In this document: in pieces, positions 34,763 through 46,773 of the stretch
How positions within the stretch are numbered: the first letter of the stretch is position 1
How the letters are laid out: every line of letters begins with the position of its first letter
Source: Haberlea rhodopensis
Taxonomy: Eukaryota; Streptophyta; Magnoliopsida; Lamiales; Gesneriaceae
NCBI GenBank assembly: GCA_907163345.1
Contig: CAJQUN010000153.1
Coordinates: forward strand, 1,364,001 to 1,428,000
Length of the DNA: 64,000 bases
Direction of reading: 5' to 3'
Made by a program: the position numbers and the translations under genes
The notes under the pieces: generated by a model
Databases searched by the model: none
Seen by the model: only the letters and a program-made list of their open reading frames with translations
What the model was told of the DNA's origin: nothing

Positions 34763-35662
34763 AAAGGTCAAAGTACATGAAAGTGGGGGATTGAGCTAAA
34801 AATGATGAGAAAAGACTCAAACGAGCAAAACGGTCGAAGACGCAATAAAAGATTGAAGTTGGAAAAAAATTTTGACCGATCGATCGGTGCTCTTGACAGA
34901 TCGATCGGTCCAGGGCCGTGGGTCAAGAGAAAAAAAATAGAAGTCTCGACCGATCGATCGGTCGATTCGTCCGATGGATCGATCGAACAATTTTCCGAAA
35001 AAGAATTACCTTTTCTGAAGAGTTTGAAGCCCACGAGGAAACCGATTTCCAAGCCGAACTTGGACAAAAAATATGAATGGCAGATTTTTACCTAGAACAA
35101 AGCCTCTACTTTCATTCAAACATCAAGCCATTCAAGAGCAAGATGAAGCAGAAGCGACGGGGCGACGCATTGAAACAAAGAGTCAACGCCAAGCATCCTT
35201 CAGTATTTTTAAAACTTTGGTTTTCTCTATTTTCAGATTGTGAATGTTTAGTTTGTTGCCAAACATCTTTTTGCATTCTTATTTGATGATGATTGTTGGC
35301 TAATTTTGTTATCAAGACTATGGGATCCCTTGTTTGAATCCATGATTTAAATATAAGTTTTTGATTGATTTATCTACAATTCTTTGAGCATGATTATGTT
35401 CTAAATGCTTTTGAAGGATTAGCTAACCTTGAATTGATGTTAGTAATTATAATTGATGTCGACCATACGATATTATAATATGAAAAAATAATTCATACCG
35501 TGGGTTTTGATTGAGATTTGCCACGTAAAATCGAACAATCGTGTGATAGCAATATATATACCGAAATCAAAGGCTTTAAGTTTTCACGAAGCTTATGCAA
35601 TGTTGGGTGTTAAATAAGTATATGACCATTGACTTGTTGTATCTTAATATTAGGTTCAATAT
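34763..35662 (+). repeat. Element G LTR, copy 1 (partial)
   Basis: Athila-type LTR without its first bases. It has four CGATCGATCG-type palindromes (34880-34987) and then sequence shared with copy 2 (42393-43171), including gttttcacgaagcttatgc and taatattaggttcaatat. It is interrupted at AATAT (35658-35662) by the H LTR. A 20-30 bp stretch with the TATA box kept in copy 2 is deleted here near 35050. Confidence 0.85.
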
Positions 35663-36202
35663 TGTAAGACCCCAAAATCTCTCACAACAACTAATGTTAA
35701 ATGACGTAGTAAAACTTTAATATCATTATGATAATATGCAAGCTCCCAAAATCAACATAAGGTTTAATTTAAATACCGAGCGTTTAAGACTTTACTTGAG
35801 CATCAGGAAAAGTATCATACAGCTTTGTACAATAAAAACAAAATGCTACTCAAAACAAATGACTAACATAACTAATATGTTTCTAGTCATTACTAGTAGC
35901 TCCATAAGTCTTCTGATACTCCCTAAGCTAAATACTCGATCACTCCCAAGTTCTTCAAAAGTCTACCCCAAAATATGAACCTACAGGACAACATCCATAT
36001 AGGGTGAGCACATCCATTAAATTCATAATCGTAATGAACAACAATACATAACTTATACAGTAAGTTATAGAAACTCCCTGTATACAACGAATTTACACAT
36101 GATCCTTCGGATTTGTCCCTGTTCTCAACATTTAATATTCCCGCAGAATATAAACTCATATTATGCTCATAACCATACTCGTATCAATACACATATCAAT
36201 AA

Positions 36203-36430
36203 ACTCATTACTATAATAATGCGGTCCTGTAATACTCATCGCTATAATAATAGCGGTCCAATAATACTCATCGCCGTAATAATATCGGTCCAATAATACT
36301 CATTGCCATAATAATAGCGGTCCTATAATACTCATCGCTATAATAATAGCGGTCCAATAATACTCATCCCCATAATAATAGCGGTCCAATAATACTCATC
36401 GCTACAATAATAGCGGTCCATTTATACTCT
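36203..36430. repeat. 32-bp hairpin array in H LTR (7 units)
   Basis: Unit cgctataataatagcggtcc with aataatactcat between copies. Variants include cgccgtaataatatcggtcc. On the minus strand the core is AGCGATGAG...GGACCGCT, the same as in K and E. The solo H LTR has eight units. Confidence 0.9.
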
Positions 36431-36778
36431 ATAACATTTATCTCATAGTCACCATAAACTAGCTTACACATTTAAGCATGTCTCAACATTATCATTATGC
36501 ACGTACGTCACTACGTACCTTGTTATCCAATAAGTGTATTAAGCTATCCTCCCCTCTGTCCAGAGGTCTGCGCAGGCTCTACATGAATTTAACAACACAG
36601 AAGAAATTCATTAACAAAGCCTTTAAATCAATTTAGTTCATTTTCTTCACGCATCACTTATGCTCAGTCACATCTTCTCAAATTCAAACAATAATCATCA
36701 ATAGAGTATTACCATCAATAATAAACACCATGATTTAAATTCTGAAATCACATTTTATTTTTCAAAATTCTTTCCTCG

Positions 36779-36931
36779 GCGATCGATCGCCTCTGGCTCG
36801 CGATCGATCGCTAACTAAATTTTTTTCGGGCAGAACACATTCGCGATCGATCGCGGATTTGCAAAATTTGTTGCCAAACTCTACTGCCTGCTCGCGATCG
36901 ATTGCCTAAGAGCTTGCGATCGATCGTGAGC
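36779..36931. repeat. CGATCGATCG cluster in H LTR
   Basis: Five copies (36780, 36800, 36844, 36894 with one change, 36918), mostly GCGATCGATCGC. The second H LTR has the homologous cluster with six to seven at 44330-44503, including a pair absent here. Confidence 0.9.
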
Positions 36932-37520
36932 TCTGTAACTCGAAAATCTTCCATTCTTGCTACACCAAAGCACTCTTATTTTTATAACACACCAACACTA
37001 AACTCCAACAACATTCTCAATCTTCATATATCAACTAAACATGACAATAAACACATATAACTTCCAAAACTTACACCATCGACACAAACCATCAAAACCC
37101 ATCAAGCTCACTAATGTTCTCAAACTCACCTACAAGAGTTATTTCAATATATACATTTCAAGGTTCATCAAAGCACTACTAAAGTATACACAAAAGCTTA
37201 CCCAATGTTTCTTCAACAACAAACCCAAGAGAAAAATCAAGAGAGCTACCCAAGGAAGAAACATTTTTTGTGATAAGGGAGGTGAGGTGAAAGTGATTGT
37301 GTGGTGGTGCTTGTACACCAATGCCAACCAAGCAATCCAATTCCTATTTGCAAATAAACCCTTCCCACAACTTGAATATGAATAAGGTCCTCAACCTCAA
37401 AATATTTATACAAAATTATACTCAAGGTAATTGCACTTAAACCCTTAGAATTACACTCAACTATAAGGTTGAAAAGCCAGTCACAAATCCCGCAAAACAC
37501 ATCTAATTCGCTTAACAAAA

Positions 37521-38447
37521 TTAATAAGAAACCCGAGCATTACAATACTCCCCAACAAATAAAGATTTCGTCCTCGAAATCAAACATAATTGCCAGAATG
37601 AAAGCAGTAAATAAATACTCATACCGTCAAATAAGTCGGGGTAGTGCTGAATCATATGCTGCTCCGTCTCCCACGTTGCCTCATCGACACCCCGCATTTC
37701 CCACTGAACCTTTACCATGGGAATAGTTTTACTGCGTAGCTTACGATCCGCTCGATCCAAAATCCGAACCGGACGTTCCACATTGGAAATATCTGAATCC
37801 AACTGTACTTCGGATGGCTGTAACACTTGTAGCGGATCTAGTTCATACTTACAAAGCATTGACACATTAAACACGTCGTGGATTCCTGACAAAGAAGGTG
37901 GTAGTGCCAATCTGTAAGCCAAACTACCAACACGCTGTAAAACTTCATACGGACCCAAAAATCTTGGTGACAACTTCCCTCGCATACCGAAACGCATAAC
38001 ACCTCTGAATGGAGATATTTTCAGGAACACTTTATCACCCTCTTGAAATTCTAACGGTCGACGTCGTCTATTTGCATAAGCAGTCTGTCTATCCTGAGCT
38101 GCTTTCATCTTTAGTCGAATGATCTTCACTTTCTCTTCCATAATTCGGATCATATCAGGCCCACCCACATAGATTCTATCTACATCATCCCAATACAAGG
38201 GAGATCTACACTGATGCCCATACAAGGCTTCAAATGGGGTCATCTGTATACTCGCCTGATAACTGTTGTTATAAGAAAACTCAATCAATTGTAAGGAATT
38301 TTGCCACGTATCATTAAACTCAAACACACAAGTACGTAGCAAATCCTCTAATGTCTGTATAATATGTTCAGTCTGCCCATCTGTCTGTGGGTGATAAGCC
38401 GTACTCAACCGTAACTCAGTACCCAACTCCGTTTGTAACCCTTCCAA
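37521..38447 (-). pseudogene. Element H integrase C-terminal half and chromodomain
   Basis: 308 codons. It opens with STAYHPQTDGQTEHIIQTLE, which supplies the catalytic glutamate, then ASIQMTPFEALYGHQCRSPL and the GPY/F-like KLSPRFLGPYEVLQRVG, and ends with the chromodomain (VKVQWEMRGVDEATWE, HYPDLF at about residues 225-275). The last 30 codons read into the polypurine tract and LTR. A frame change near 38410-38440 separates it from the integrase core. Confidence 0.92.
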
Positions 38448-38989
38448 AAATGAGATGTAAATCTTGGATCTCGATCCGATATAATGGACACTGGAATACC
38501 GTGAAGTCTCACCACATCACGGACATATAACTGGGTCATCTTCACAAATGAGAAATTCATGCTGTAAGATATAAAATGGGCTACCTTTGTCAATCTATCA
38601 ACAATGACCCAAATGGCATCATGCCCCGAAGGAGTTCTCGGCAAATGGGTCACAAAATCCATCAATACGTGTTCCCATTTCCAAGTTTGTATTTCCAAAC
38701 TTTGTAATTCACCCCCAGGTCTCTGCCTTTCTGCTTTCACTTGCTGACAAATTAAGCACTTCCGCACAAAATCAGTAACATCTCGCTTCATTGGTTTCCA
38801 CCAAAACTGGGAACGAAGATCGTTATACATTTTCTTACCTCCGGGATGCATGCTAAACTTACTACAATGAGCTCTATGTAAAAGTTCTTGGCGTAGTTCA
38901 AGTACATTAGGAACTACCCAATGATTTTGTAGTCGCAAAACACCATCTTCGGCTAATCTAAATTTAGACACCTGACCTTGAGATATCAC
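38405..38989 (-). pseudogene. Element H integrase N-terminal half
   Basis: Zinc-binding region with HRAHCSKFSMHPGGKKMYND and CLICQQVKAERQ (H-H-C-C), then the core with D in VLMDFVTHLP and D in ISDRDPRFTS. The frame fails just before the STAYHPQTDGQ block. Open frame starts at a leaderless ATG; upstream the pol frame continues in broken form to RNase H at 39199. Confidence 0.9.
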
Positions 38990-39198
38990 AAGAATCCATC
39001 TCTGAACTTCCTCGTCTGATCCTTGTGCCTTCTTGATATCTCCAAATATTATCGGTTCCGCCTACAATGTCGATACTTGAACTGGTGACATGGATATATC
39101 AAAGTCATGGCCCAAATGGCAATAAGAACTCAATAATGTAGATAAGTGGCTCATATCATCCTCAGTGTGCCACACTTTACGACTCAGAGCATCAGCTG

Positions 39199-39609
39199 TC
39201 AAATTTGCTCGACCCGAATGGTACTCAATCTTGCAGTCATAATCCTATCCATCCACCACCTCTGCCTCATATTCAACTTTGTTTGAGTGAACAAGAATTT
39301 CAAACTCTTGTGGTCCGTATATATTGTGAAAGTGGCCCCATAAAGATAATGTCTCCATATTTTCAAGGCGAAAATAATAGCTGCTAGTTCTAAATCATGC
39401 ACAGGATACCTTGTCTCATGGGGTTTCAACTGCCTTGAAGCATAGGCCACCACGTGCCTATCTTGCATCAAAACACACCCTAGTCTTTGCAGAGATGCAT
39501 CAGTGTAAACAATGAACCTTTCATTCTCTGTTGGTATAATTAACACCGGGGCTGAAGTTAAACAATGCTTCAACTCTTTTAAACTCACTTCACAAGCTTC
39601 AGACCACAT
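39199..39609 (-). pseudogene. Element H RNase H
   Basis: 136 codons: FIVYTDASLQRLGCVLMQ, VAYASRQLKPHETRYPVHDL, ELAAIIFALKIWRHYLYG and TIYTDHKSLKFLFTQ. Active-site acids D, E and D are all present. It overlaps the RT ORF in another frame near 39585-39609. Confidence 0.9.
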
Positions 39610-40333
39610 AAACTTAACTCCTTTTGGGTCAGCTGTGTTAGTGGCTTAGCGATCTTGTAGAAACCCTCTATGAACCGTCTGTAATACCCTGCTAAGCCCA
39701 AGAAACTGTGAATTTCTATTACTGAAGTTGGAGCAGGCCACTGAAGTACTGCTTCCACCTTTTTAGGATCAACTGCTAATCCTTCCCTTGATATAACATG
39801 ACCCAAGAATCCTACTTCCTCTAGCCAAAATTCACATTTGCTAAATTTAACAAATAACTTTCTTTCCAGTAAAATTTGCAATACCGTCCTCTGGTGTAAT
39901 TCGTGGTCCATCTTATTCTTGGAGTATACCAGGATGTCGTCAATGAAGACAATTACAAACTGATCCAGAAATGGTTGAAATATCCGGTTCATCAAGTCCA
40001 TAAAAATTGCAGGTGCATTAGTCAATCCGAACGGCATTACTAAGAATTCATAGTGTCATATCTCGTTCGGAATGCAGTCTTTTGTATATCTTCATTTCTC
40101 ACTCGGATCTGATGATATCCCGATCTTAAATCGATCTTTGAGTAAACAGAAGTCCCCTGTAGCTGGTCAAACAAGTCATCAATACGGGGGAGAGGATACT
40201 TATTATTCACTGTTACTTTATTAAGTTGTCGATAATCAATACACAACCTCATCGAACCATCCTTTTTCTTTACGAATAACATTGGAGCTCCCCATGGTGA
40301 CACGCTAGGACGTATATAGCCCTGGTCAATCAA
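39585..40333 (-). pseudogene. Element H reverse transcriptase
   Basis: Two frames (40040-40333 and 39585-40037) joined by a one-base loss near 40055. Motifs: SPWGAPMLFVKKKDGSMRLC, DLRSGYHQIRV, MPFGLTNAPAIFMDLMN, catalytic FIDDILVYSKN and LGLAGYYRRFIEGF. Typical plant chromovirus RT with the F-x-D-D variant. Confidence 0.92.
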
Positions 40334-40368
40334 TTCCTGTAATTGAGCTTTGAGTTCTCTCAGTTCTG

Positions 40369-41277
40369 CTAGTGCCTTTCTATATGGTGCTCGAGAATTG
40401 GGGACACATCCGGCACTAGTTCGATCCCAAACTCCACTTCTCGTACTGGAGGAAAACCTGGAATTACTTCTGGAAACACATCAGCAAACTCTACTACTAC
40501 TGATATATCAGTAATTCTCACTAACTTCTGATCTGAGACATCCAAGGCATAAATGAGATATCCATCACTCCCTTGATTCAACAATTTTGACATTCTTACA
40601 GCACATATTAAAGGAATCCGGGGATTAGAACCTTGACCATAGAACGTCAACCTATTACCCTGATCAGATCGAAAATCCACAACATGTTGATAGCAGTCAA
40701 TAATAGCCCAATATCTGTTTAAAACATCAATCCCCACAATACAGTCAAAATCATCCATCTCCAAAACTATCAAATCTGTCTTCAGATCATTGCCCTCATA
40801 AGAAATATAACAATCATACAAAATTCTGGTAGTAGAAAAGCTGATTCCCGTGGGTGTCGAGACCATAAGGGGCGTGGGCAACGGAGACGAGCACAAATGA
40901 TATTTCGTCATAAAGTTTGACGACACAAAAGAGTGAGATGCACCAGTATCCATAAGAATAAAAGCATGGTAAGTACACAAATAACACTTACCCGTAATCA
41001 CTTCATCTCGAGCCGCTTCAGCTTGTTCCCTGTTCAATGCAAATACTTGTCCTTGAGGTGGCCCCTGAGGCGGTCTGACCATCTGTCCTCCAAACTGACG
41101 AGGAGCAAATTGCTGTCTTTGGCGGACTGTTCCTTCTGAAACTCCGCCTCGATTACCCATGGAATGCCTATACTGATTAGGACAATCTCTGGTCATATGG
41201 CCCCTAGTTCCACAAACAAAACAAGCTAGGCAGTCCTTAATAGCATGTGGTCCTCCGCATCTAAAGCAACTAAATCA
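40369..41277 (-). pseudogene. Element H zinc knuckles and aspartic protease
   Basis: Two knuckles at 41180-41277: CFRCGGPHAIKDC, then CFVCGTRGHMTRDC. The protease has ILMDTGASHSFVSSNF with D-T-G and IVGIDVLNRYWAIID. The longest frame (275 codons) begins at the M inside the second knuckle, so the true reading starts further upstream, past a TGA at about 41275. It shifts frame again at about 40385 before RT. Confidence 0.9.
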
Positions 41278-42104
41278 TTGAGGTCCATTAACCGGCCTCC
41301 TGTTGGAATGATCCACATTCCTGTGGTCCACTGTGCGACGTACCTCAAAACATCGGTTGTTCGGTTTAGAAAAAGAAGAAGTTCCCCTAGACTTAAACAT
41401 TTCTCCCCTGGGCCTCAAGTTATCCACAGGCTGCCTTAGTGAAGGCATTGAATTCCCATAAGCACGCACTCCAATCTCTGATAATTCAGCTCGTGTCAGC
41501 GCCTCATCAAAAGTATTAGGATTATTGGAGACAACTCTATCAAACAGTTCCGGCCTCAGCCCTTTCAGAAAGTGTCTCAACTTTGCGTGAGCACAGGCAG
41601 AGATGTGTGGAACATACCTTAGAAGAGAAGAATACTATAGAGCGTAGTCTGACACTGACATATTTCCTTGTTTCAAATTTGTAAACTAGCAGCAGCTGAA
41701 AAGTACCTACTCAGAAATCGAGTTCCATATAAATCCTAGTCCACCAATTGTCCTAGGGCTCTTACTTCTAACACAAAAGATTTCCACCACAACAAAGCTT
41801 TCTTGTCTAGTTGAAACTCTGTCAATCTCAACTATGTAGTCTTGGCACAAGGTGCCGACACAAAGATCTGTTCGATCCACTCTATCCATTCTTCTGCCTG
41901 TTCTCCTGATTTGGTCCCCTCGAATCTCGGTGGATGGAATCCCAGAAAATGAGTCAAACTAAGTTCTCCCGGTAATAGTAGCTGTTCCACCGGTCCTTGA
42001 CCCAAGGGTGGTTGCTGTAGCGGATTCGCTTGACCTCGGGCCGCATTGATGCTAGAGGCATCGCCCATACCCTCGTTGGAGGGTTCTCCAACTATCTCTG
42101 CCAT
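41275..42104 (-). pseudogene. Element H gag
   Basis: Starts at ATG 42104 (MAEIVGEPSNEGMGDASS) and has LTHFLGFHPPRFEGTKSGEQ and EEWIEWIEQIF, the chromovirus capsid entry. Stops and frameshifts follow from about 41830, with recognisable ALLWWKSFVLEVRAL-like and LRHFLKGLRPELFDRVV stretches. Upstream codons to 42230 are leader, not gag. Confidence 0.85.
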
Positions 42105-42333
42105 ACTGTAAAGTAGGGTTATACAATAACATTTCAAACAATGATGTTCACATAGTCCCATATCGTTATCACATAACAATAAATTCAACAATGATTCCAG
42201 AAACATTAATGCATATAAAATGTATTCCATGATACTTTACTCGAATCAATACTCTAGACCACTGGTTCAATACCCATTTAGACACTCCTCACAAGTCACA
42301 CTAGACCTGATACTTTCCCAGCAGCTTACCACT

Positions 42334-42345
42334 GCTCTGATACCA
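42334..42345 (-). other. Element H primer binding site (initiator Met tRNA)
   Basis: Minus strand TGGTATCAGAGC, four bases from the 5' LTR remnant that begins at 42350 (plus-strand TGTAGGACCCC). Confidence 0.93.
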
Positions 42346-42392
42346 CTAATGTAGGACCCCAAAATCTCACACAACAACTAATGTTAAATGAC

Positions 42393-43171
42393 GATCGATC
42401 GGTCCATGGCCGTGGGTCAAGAGAAAAAAAATAGAAGTCTCGACCGATCGATCGGTCGATTCGTCCGATGGATCGATCGAACAATTTCCGAAAAAGAATT
42501 ACCTTTCTGAAGGGTTTGAAGCCCACAAGGAAACCGATTTCCTCACCAACTATAAAAGGCAAACTTGGACAAAAAATATGAACTTTTGGCAGATTTTTAC
42601 CTAGAACAAAGCCTCTACTTTCATTCAAACATCAAGCCATTCAAGAGCAAGATGAAGCAGAAGCGACGGGGCGACGCATTGAAACAAAGAGTCAACGCCT
42701 AGCATCCTTCAGTATTTCTAATTCTTTGGTTTTCTCTATTTTCATATTGTGAATGTTTAGTTTGTTGCCAAACATCTTTTTGCATTCTTATTTGATGATG
42801 ATTGTTGGCTAATTTTGTTATCAAGACTATGGGATCCCTTGTTTGAATCCATGATTTAAATATAAGTTTTTGATTGATTTATCTACAATTCTTTGAGCAT
42901 GATTATGTTCTAAATGCTTTTGAAGGATTAGCTAACCTTGAATTGATGTTAGTAATTATAATTGATGTCGACCATATGATATTATAATATGAAAAAGTAA
43001 TTCACACCGTGGGTTTTGATTGAGATTTGCCACTTAAAATCGAACAATCGTGTGATAGCAATAGATATACCGAAATCAAAGGCTTTAAGTTTTCACGAAG
43101 CTTATGCAATGTTGGGTGTTAAATAAGTACATGACCATTGACTTGTTGCATCTTAATATTAGGTTCAATAT
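42393..43171 (+). repeat. Element G LTR, copy 2 (partial)
   Basis: Begins abruptly at gatcgatcggtcc, fused to base 43 of the H 5' LTR, and follows copy 1 to AATAT (43167-43171). It carries CGATCGATCG-type palindromes 42393-42482 and a TATA-like actataaaaggc at 42550-42561 that copy 1 lacks. The remainder of G continues after the H solo LTR at 45112. Confidence 0.88.
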
Positions 43172-45111
43172 TGTAAGACCCCAAAATCTCTCACAACAAC
43201 TAATGTTAAATGACGTAGTAAAATTTGTAATTTCTTTAATATCATTATGATAATATGTAAGCTCCCAAAATCAACATACGGTTTAATTTAAATACCGAGC
43301 GTTTAAGACTTTACTTGAGCATCAGGAAAAGTATTATACAGCTTTGTACAATAAAAACAAAATGCTACTCAAAACAAGTGACTAACATAACTAATATGTT
43401 TCTAATCATTTCTAGTAGCTCCATAAGTCTTCTGATACTCCCTAAGCAAAATACTCGAGCACTCCCAAGTTCTTCAAAAGTCTACCCAAAAATATGAACC
43501 TACAGGACAACATCCCTACAGGGTGAGCACATCCATTAAATTCATAATCGTAATGAACAACAATACATAACTTATACAGTAAGTTATAGAATACTCCCTG
43601 TATACAACGGATTTACACATGATCCTTCGGATTTGTCCCTCTTCTCAACATTTAATATTCCCGCAGAATAAAAACTCATATTATGCTCATAACCATACTC
43701 GTATCAATACACATATCAATAAACTCATCGCTATAATAATAATAGCGGTCCTGTAATACTCATCGCTATAATAATAGCGGTACAATAATACTCATCGCCA
43801 TAATAATAGCGGTCGAATAATACTCATCGCCATAATAATAGCGGTCCAATAATACTCATCGCGATAATAATAGCGGTCCAATAATACTCATCGCCATAAT
43901 AATAGCGGTCCAATAATACTCATATAATAATAGCGGTCCAATAATACTCATCACTATAATAATAGCGGTCCACTTATACTCTATAACATTTATCTCATAG
44001 TCACCATATACTAGCTTACACATTTAAGCATGTCTCAACATTATCATTATGCTCGTACGTCACTACGTACCTTGTTATCCAATAAGTGTATTAAGCTATC
44101 CTCCCCTCTGTACAGAGGTCTACGCAGGCTCTACATGAATTTAACAACACAGAAGAAATTCATTAACAAAGCCTTTAAATCAATTTAGTTCATTTTCTTC
44201 ATGCATCAGTTATGCTCAATAACATCTTCTCAAATTCAAGTAATAATCATCAATAGAGTATTACCATCAATAATAAACACCATGATTTAAATTCTGAATC
44301 ACATTTTATTTTTCAAAATTATGTCCTCGGCGATCGATCGCCTCTGGCTCGCGATCGATCGCTAACTAAATTTTTTTTGGGCAGAATACATTCGCGATCG
44401 ATCACGACTACTCAGTGATCGATCGCGGATTTGCAAAATTTGTTGCCAAACTCTACTGCCTGCTCGCGATCGATCGCCTAAGAGCTTGCGATCGATCGCG
44501 AGCTCTGTAACTCAAAAATCTTCCATTCTTGCTACACCAAAGCACTCTTATTTTTATAACACACCAACACTAAACTCCAACAACATTCTCAATCTTCATA
44601 TATCAACTAAACATGACAATAAACACAAGATAACTTCCAAAACTTACACCATGGACACAAACCATCAAAACCCATCAAGCTCACTAATGTTCTCAAACTC
44701 ACCTACAAGAGTTATTTCAATATATACATTTCAAGGTTCATCAAAGCACTACTAAAGTATACACAAAAGCTTACCCAATGTTTCTTCAACAACAAACCCA
44801 AGAGAAAAAGCTACCCAAGTGAAGAAACGTTTTTTTGTGATAAGGGTGGTGAGGTGAAAGTGATTGTGTGGTGGTGCTTGTACACCAATGCCAACCAAGC
44901 AATCCAATTCCTATTTGCAAATAAACCCTTCCCACAACTTGAATATGAATAAGGTCCTCAACCTCAAAATATTTATACAAAAGTATACTCAAGGTATTTG
45001 CACTTAAACCCTTAGAATTACACTCAACTATAAGGTTTAAAAGCCAGTCACAAATCCCGCAAAACACATCTAATTCGCTTAACAAAATTAATAGGAAACC
45101 CGAGCATTACA
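43172..45111 (-). mobile_element. Solo LTR of element H family
   Basis: 1940 bp, TGTAAGACCCC to GAGCATTACA, flanked by AATAT on both sides (43167-43171, 45112-45116). Same family, orientation and insertion site as the 3' LTR at 35663. It has eight hairpin units (43721-43975), the CGTACGTCACTACGTACC motif (44052) and a longer CGATCGATCG cluster (44330-44503). Confidence 0.95.
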
Positions 45112-45486
45112 AATATAACTTGACCATAGTTTATTGGATAGTTTCGGAAAACTCGTCACCTTAGAACGTAGGATTTTTAATCTCCACTAATAGGAGAATT
45201 GTGGGAATTACATGGGTGACCAAAGTCTTGATATTCGTTTCTACTAATTTTCTTCAATCTTTATTTCTTGCTTATTCGGATTGGCTTTTATTCTTGGTTT
45301 ATTTTATTTTATTTTAAATTCCTACTCGGATGTTAAATATAGTTAAACAAAAGAAATTTGGTACTTACTTCTAGTCAATGTAGGTACGACATCATTACTT
45401 TTAGAAACTATACTAAAACTTGACTGTCGTGCACTTGCAGAATAATTGCGCTACACTAGAATTTATTGTTTAAATAAAACGCGATC
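45112..45486 (+). repeat. Element G LTR, 3' end
   Basis: Resumes after the H solo LTR and ends aaaacgcgatc with the lineage tail (aaacttgactgtcgtgcacttgc). No primer site follows, so this is a solo LTR or a 3' LTR end. The right-hand target site is unclear. Confidence 0.8.
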
Positions 45487-45636
45487 TCTCTCAAGGATGT
45501 TTTTCTAATTTCCAAGTTTTTGCCATGGTATCCTGGAGCTTATGGAAGGCCCGTAACCGATTGTTGTTCCAAGAAAATGGTGGATTCATGTGATGATATT
45601 GTTAGTCGCGCAAGTCTCCTCTAGGGCCAACTAGTT
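45487..45636 (+). pseudogene. Possible LINE ORF2 scrap
   Basis: One frame reads MVSWSLWKARNRLLFQENGG, which resembles the WSIWKARN block at the C-terminal end of plant LINE ORF2. It is only about 50 codons with no other domain. Identification is from the motif alone. Confidence 0.35.
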
Positions 45637-45967
45637 TGTAATGTAAATAATTTCTATATTGATCTAAACACCTTTTTTATTAGATCAAATGCGGATTAAA
45701 ATGGATTAAATTTATACCTCAAACCATTGCTTTTCTTGCTTGAGAAATGCTTTTCTTTTCTGGTTTATTGGGTCTTCTAAACCTTCACAATCTCTCTTTA
45801 GATGGTGTATTTTGTGTTGAATGAGATTTATAGGCTCAACCATCATAGAGCCTTAGTTTTCCATCGGTTTTTATGAGAAATAAAATCTGAAAATTAATCT
45901 TGAACTAATGGCCCATAAATGAAGTTGGTTGTTTCCAACATATCCATAAATGAAGTTGGTTGTTACA
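45637..45967 (-). repeat. Short copia LTR (about 330 bp)
   Basis: Plus-strand ends TGTAATG and TTACA form an inverted pair. The purine tract next to it reads AAGTGGGAGAATATT on the minus strand (45968-45983). It contains a TATA-like gcctataaatctc (minus) and a 27-bp local duplication at the start (cataaatgaagttggttg twice), so the inner edge could also be 45939. Confidence 0.7.
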
Positions 45968-46130
45968 AATATTCTCCCACTTGGTCACCACAGTAAGAAA
46001 CAAAAATATATGAATCATGGCAATAGGTTCTCTAAATACGAGTATTATCTTTCATGTGTCACAATGCATCATGTTTCAGTACTAACGTGTTCAATAACCA
46101 TTGTTTTATCTTTAACATGTTCCCTTATGG

Positions 46131-46523
46131 CTAGATACTTGATGTCGATATGCTTGCTTCAACTACCACTTTTATTATTCTTAGCCATAAAGTTGCAACC
46201 GAATTATCACAATACATCTTCAAAGGCCTAGAGATCAAATCAACAACTCTAAGTCCATAAATGAAACTTTTCATCCATACACCATGCGATGTAGCCTCAA
46301 AACAAGATATGAACTCCGCTTCCATAGTGGAAGTAGCAGTCAAGGTATGTGTTGCGCTTCTCCAAGATACAGCTCCACCAGCAAACATAAAAATGTATCC
46401 TGATGTTGATTTTCGTGAATCAACACAGCCAACAAAGTCCAAATAAGAGTATCCAATTACTTCCATATTATCAGTCTGTTTATACATAAGCATGTAATCT
46501 TTGGTCCCTTTAAGGTACCTCAT
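46131..46523 (-). pseudogene. Copia RNase H (decayed element)
   Basis: RYLKGTKDYMLMYKQTDNME, the block SRKSTSGYIFMFAGGAVSWR, TATSTMEAEFISCFEA and MYCDNSVATL. Good RNase H match with acids present. The last 20 codons (EASISTSSI) have drifted. Confidence 0.88.
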
Positions 46524-46773
46524 TACTTTCTTTGCAACTCTCTAGTGGTCCATACCTGGATTACTCTGATATCTTCCTAACATCCCAACAATAAATACAA
46601 TGCCGGGTCTTGTGCAGACCTGAGCATACATTAGGCTTCCAACGCAGAAGCATAAGGAATGCTCTTCATTTGCTCCATTTCAAAATCGTTTTTCGGGCAC
46701 TAGTTCAAAATGAAATTTTCACCCTTCACAATGAGAGCTATACTTGGTAAACAATCTTTCATCTGAAATCTAT

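Larger units (their letters stand above)
35663..37544 (-). repeat. Element H 3' LTR
   Basis: 1882 bp, plus-strand TGTAAGACCCC to GAGCATTACA. It holds a seven-unit hairpin array (36203-36430), the CGTACGTCACTACGTACC motif (36500-36519) and a CGATCGATCG cluster (36779-36931). Frames such as 37041-37385 are chance. Confidence 0.92.
35663..42392 (-). mobile_element. Element H: near-complete chromovirus (minus strand)
   Basis: On the minus strand: a remnant of the 5' LTR (42350-42392), initiator-Met primer site (42334-42345), gag, protease, RT, RNase H, integrase with chromodomain, purine tract (37545-37575) and full 3' LTR (35663-37544). About five frameshifts or stops. The 5' LTR breaks off after 43 bp and joins a second copy of G. 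Left target site AATAT. Confidence 0.92.

Noticed and set aside
36203..36430. Possible CRISPR array (regular 32-bp repeats)
   Set aside because: Spacers are as repetitive as repeats and lie in an LTR of a plant retrotransposon. It is a minisatellite.
37041..37385. 114-codon plus-strand frame in H LTR
   Set aside because: Lies in an LTR; the second H LTR breaks the frame. No domain.
42334..42345. gctctgatacca as a tRNA gene part
   Set aside because: It is the primer site of H; no tRNA cloverleaf surrounds it. The same holds for 8293 and 50388.
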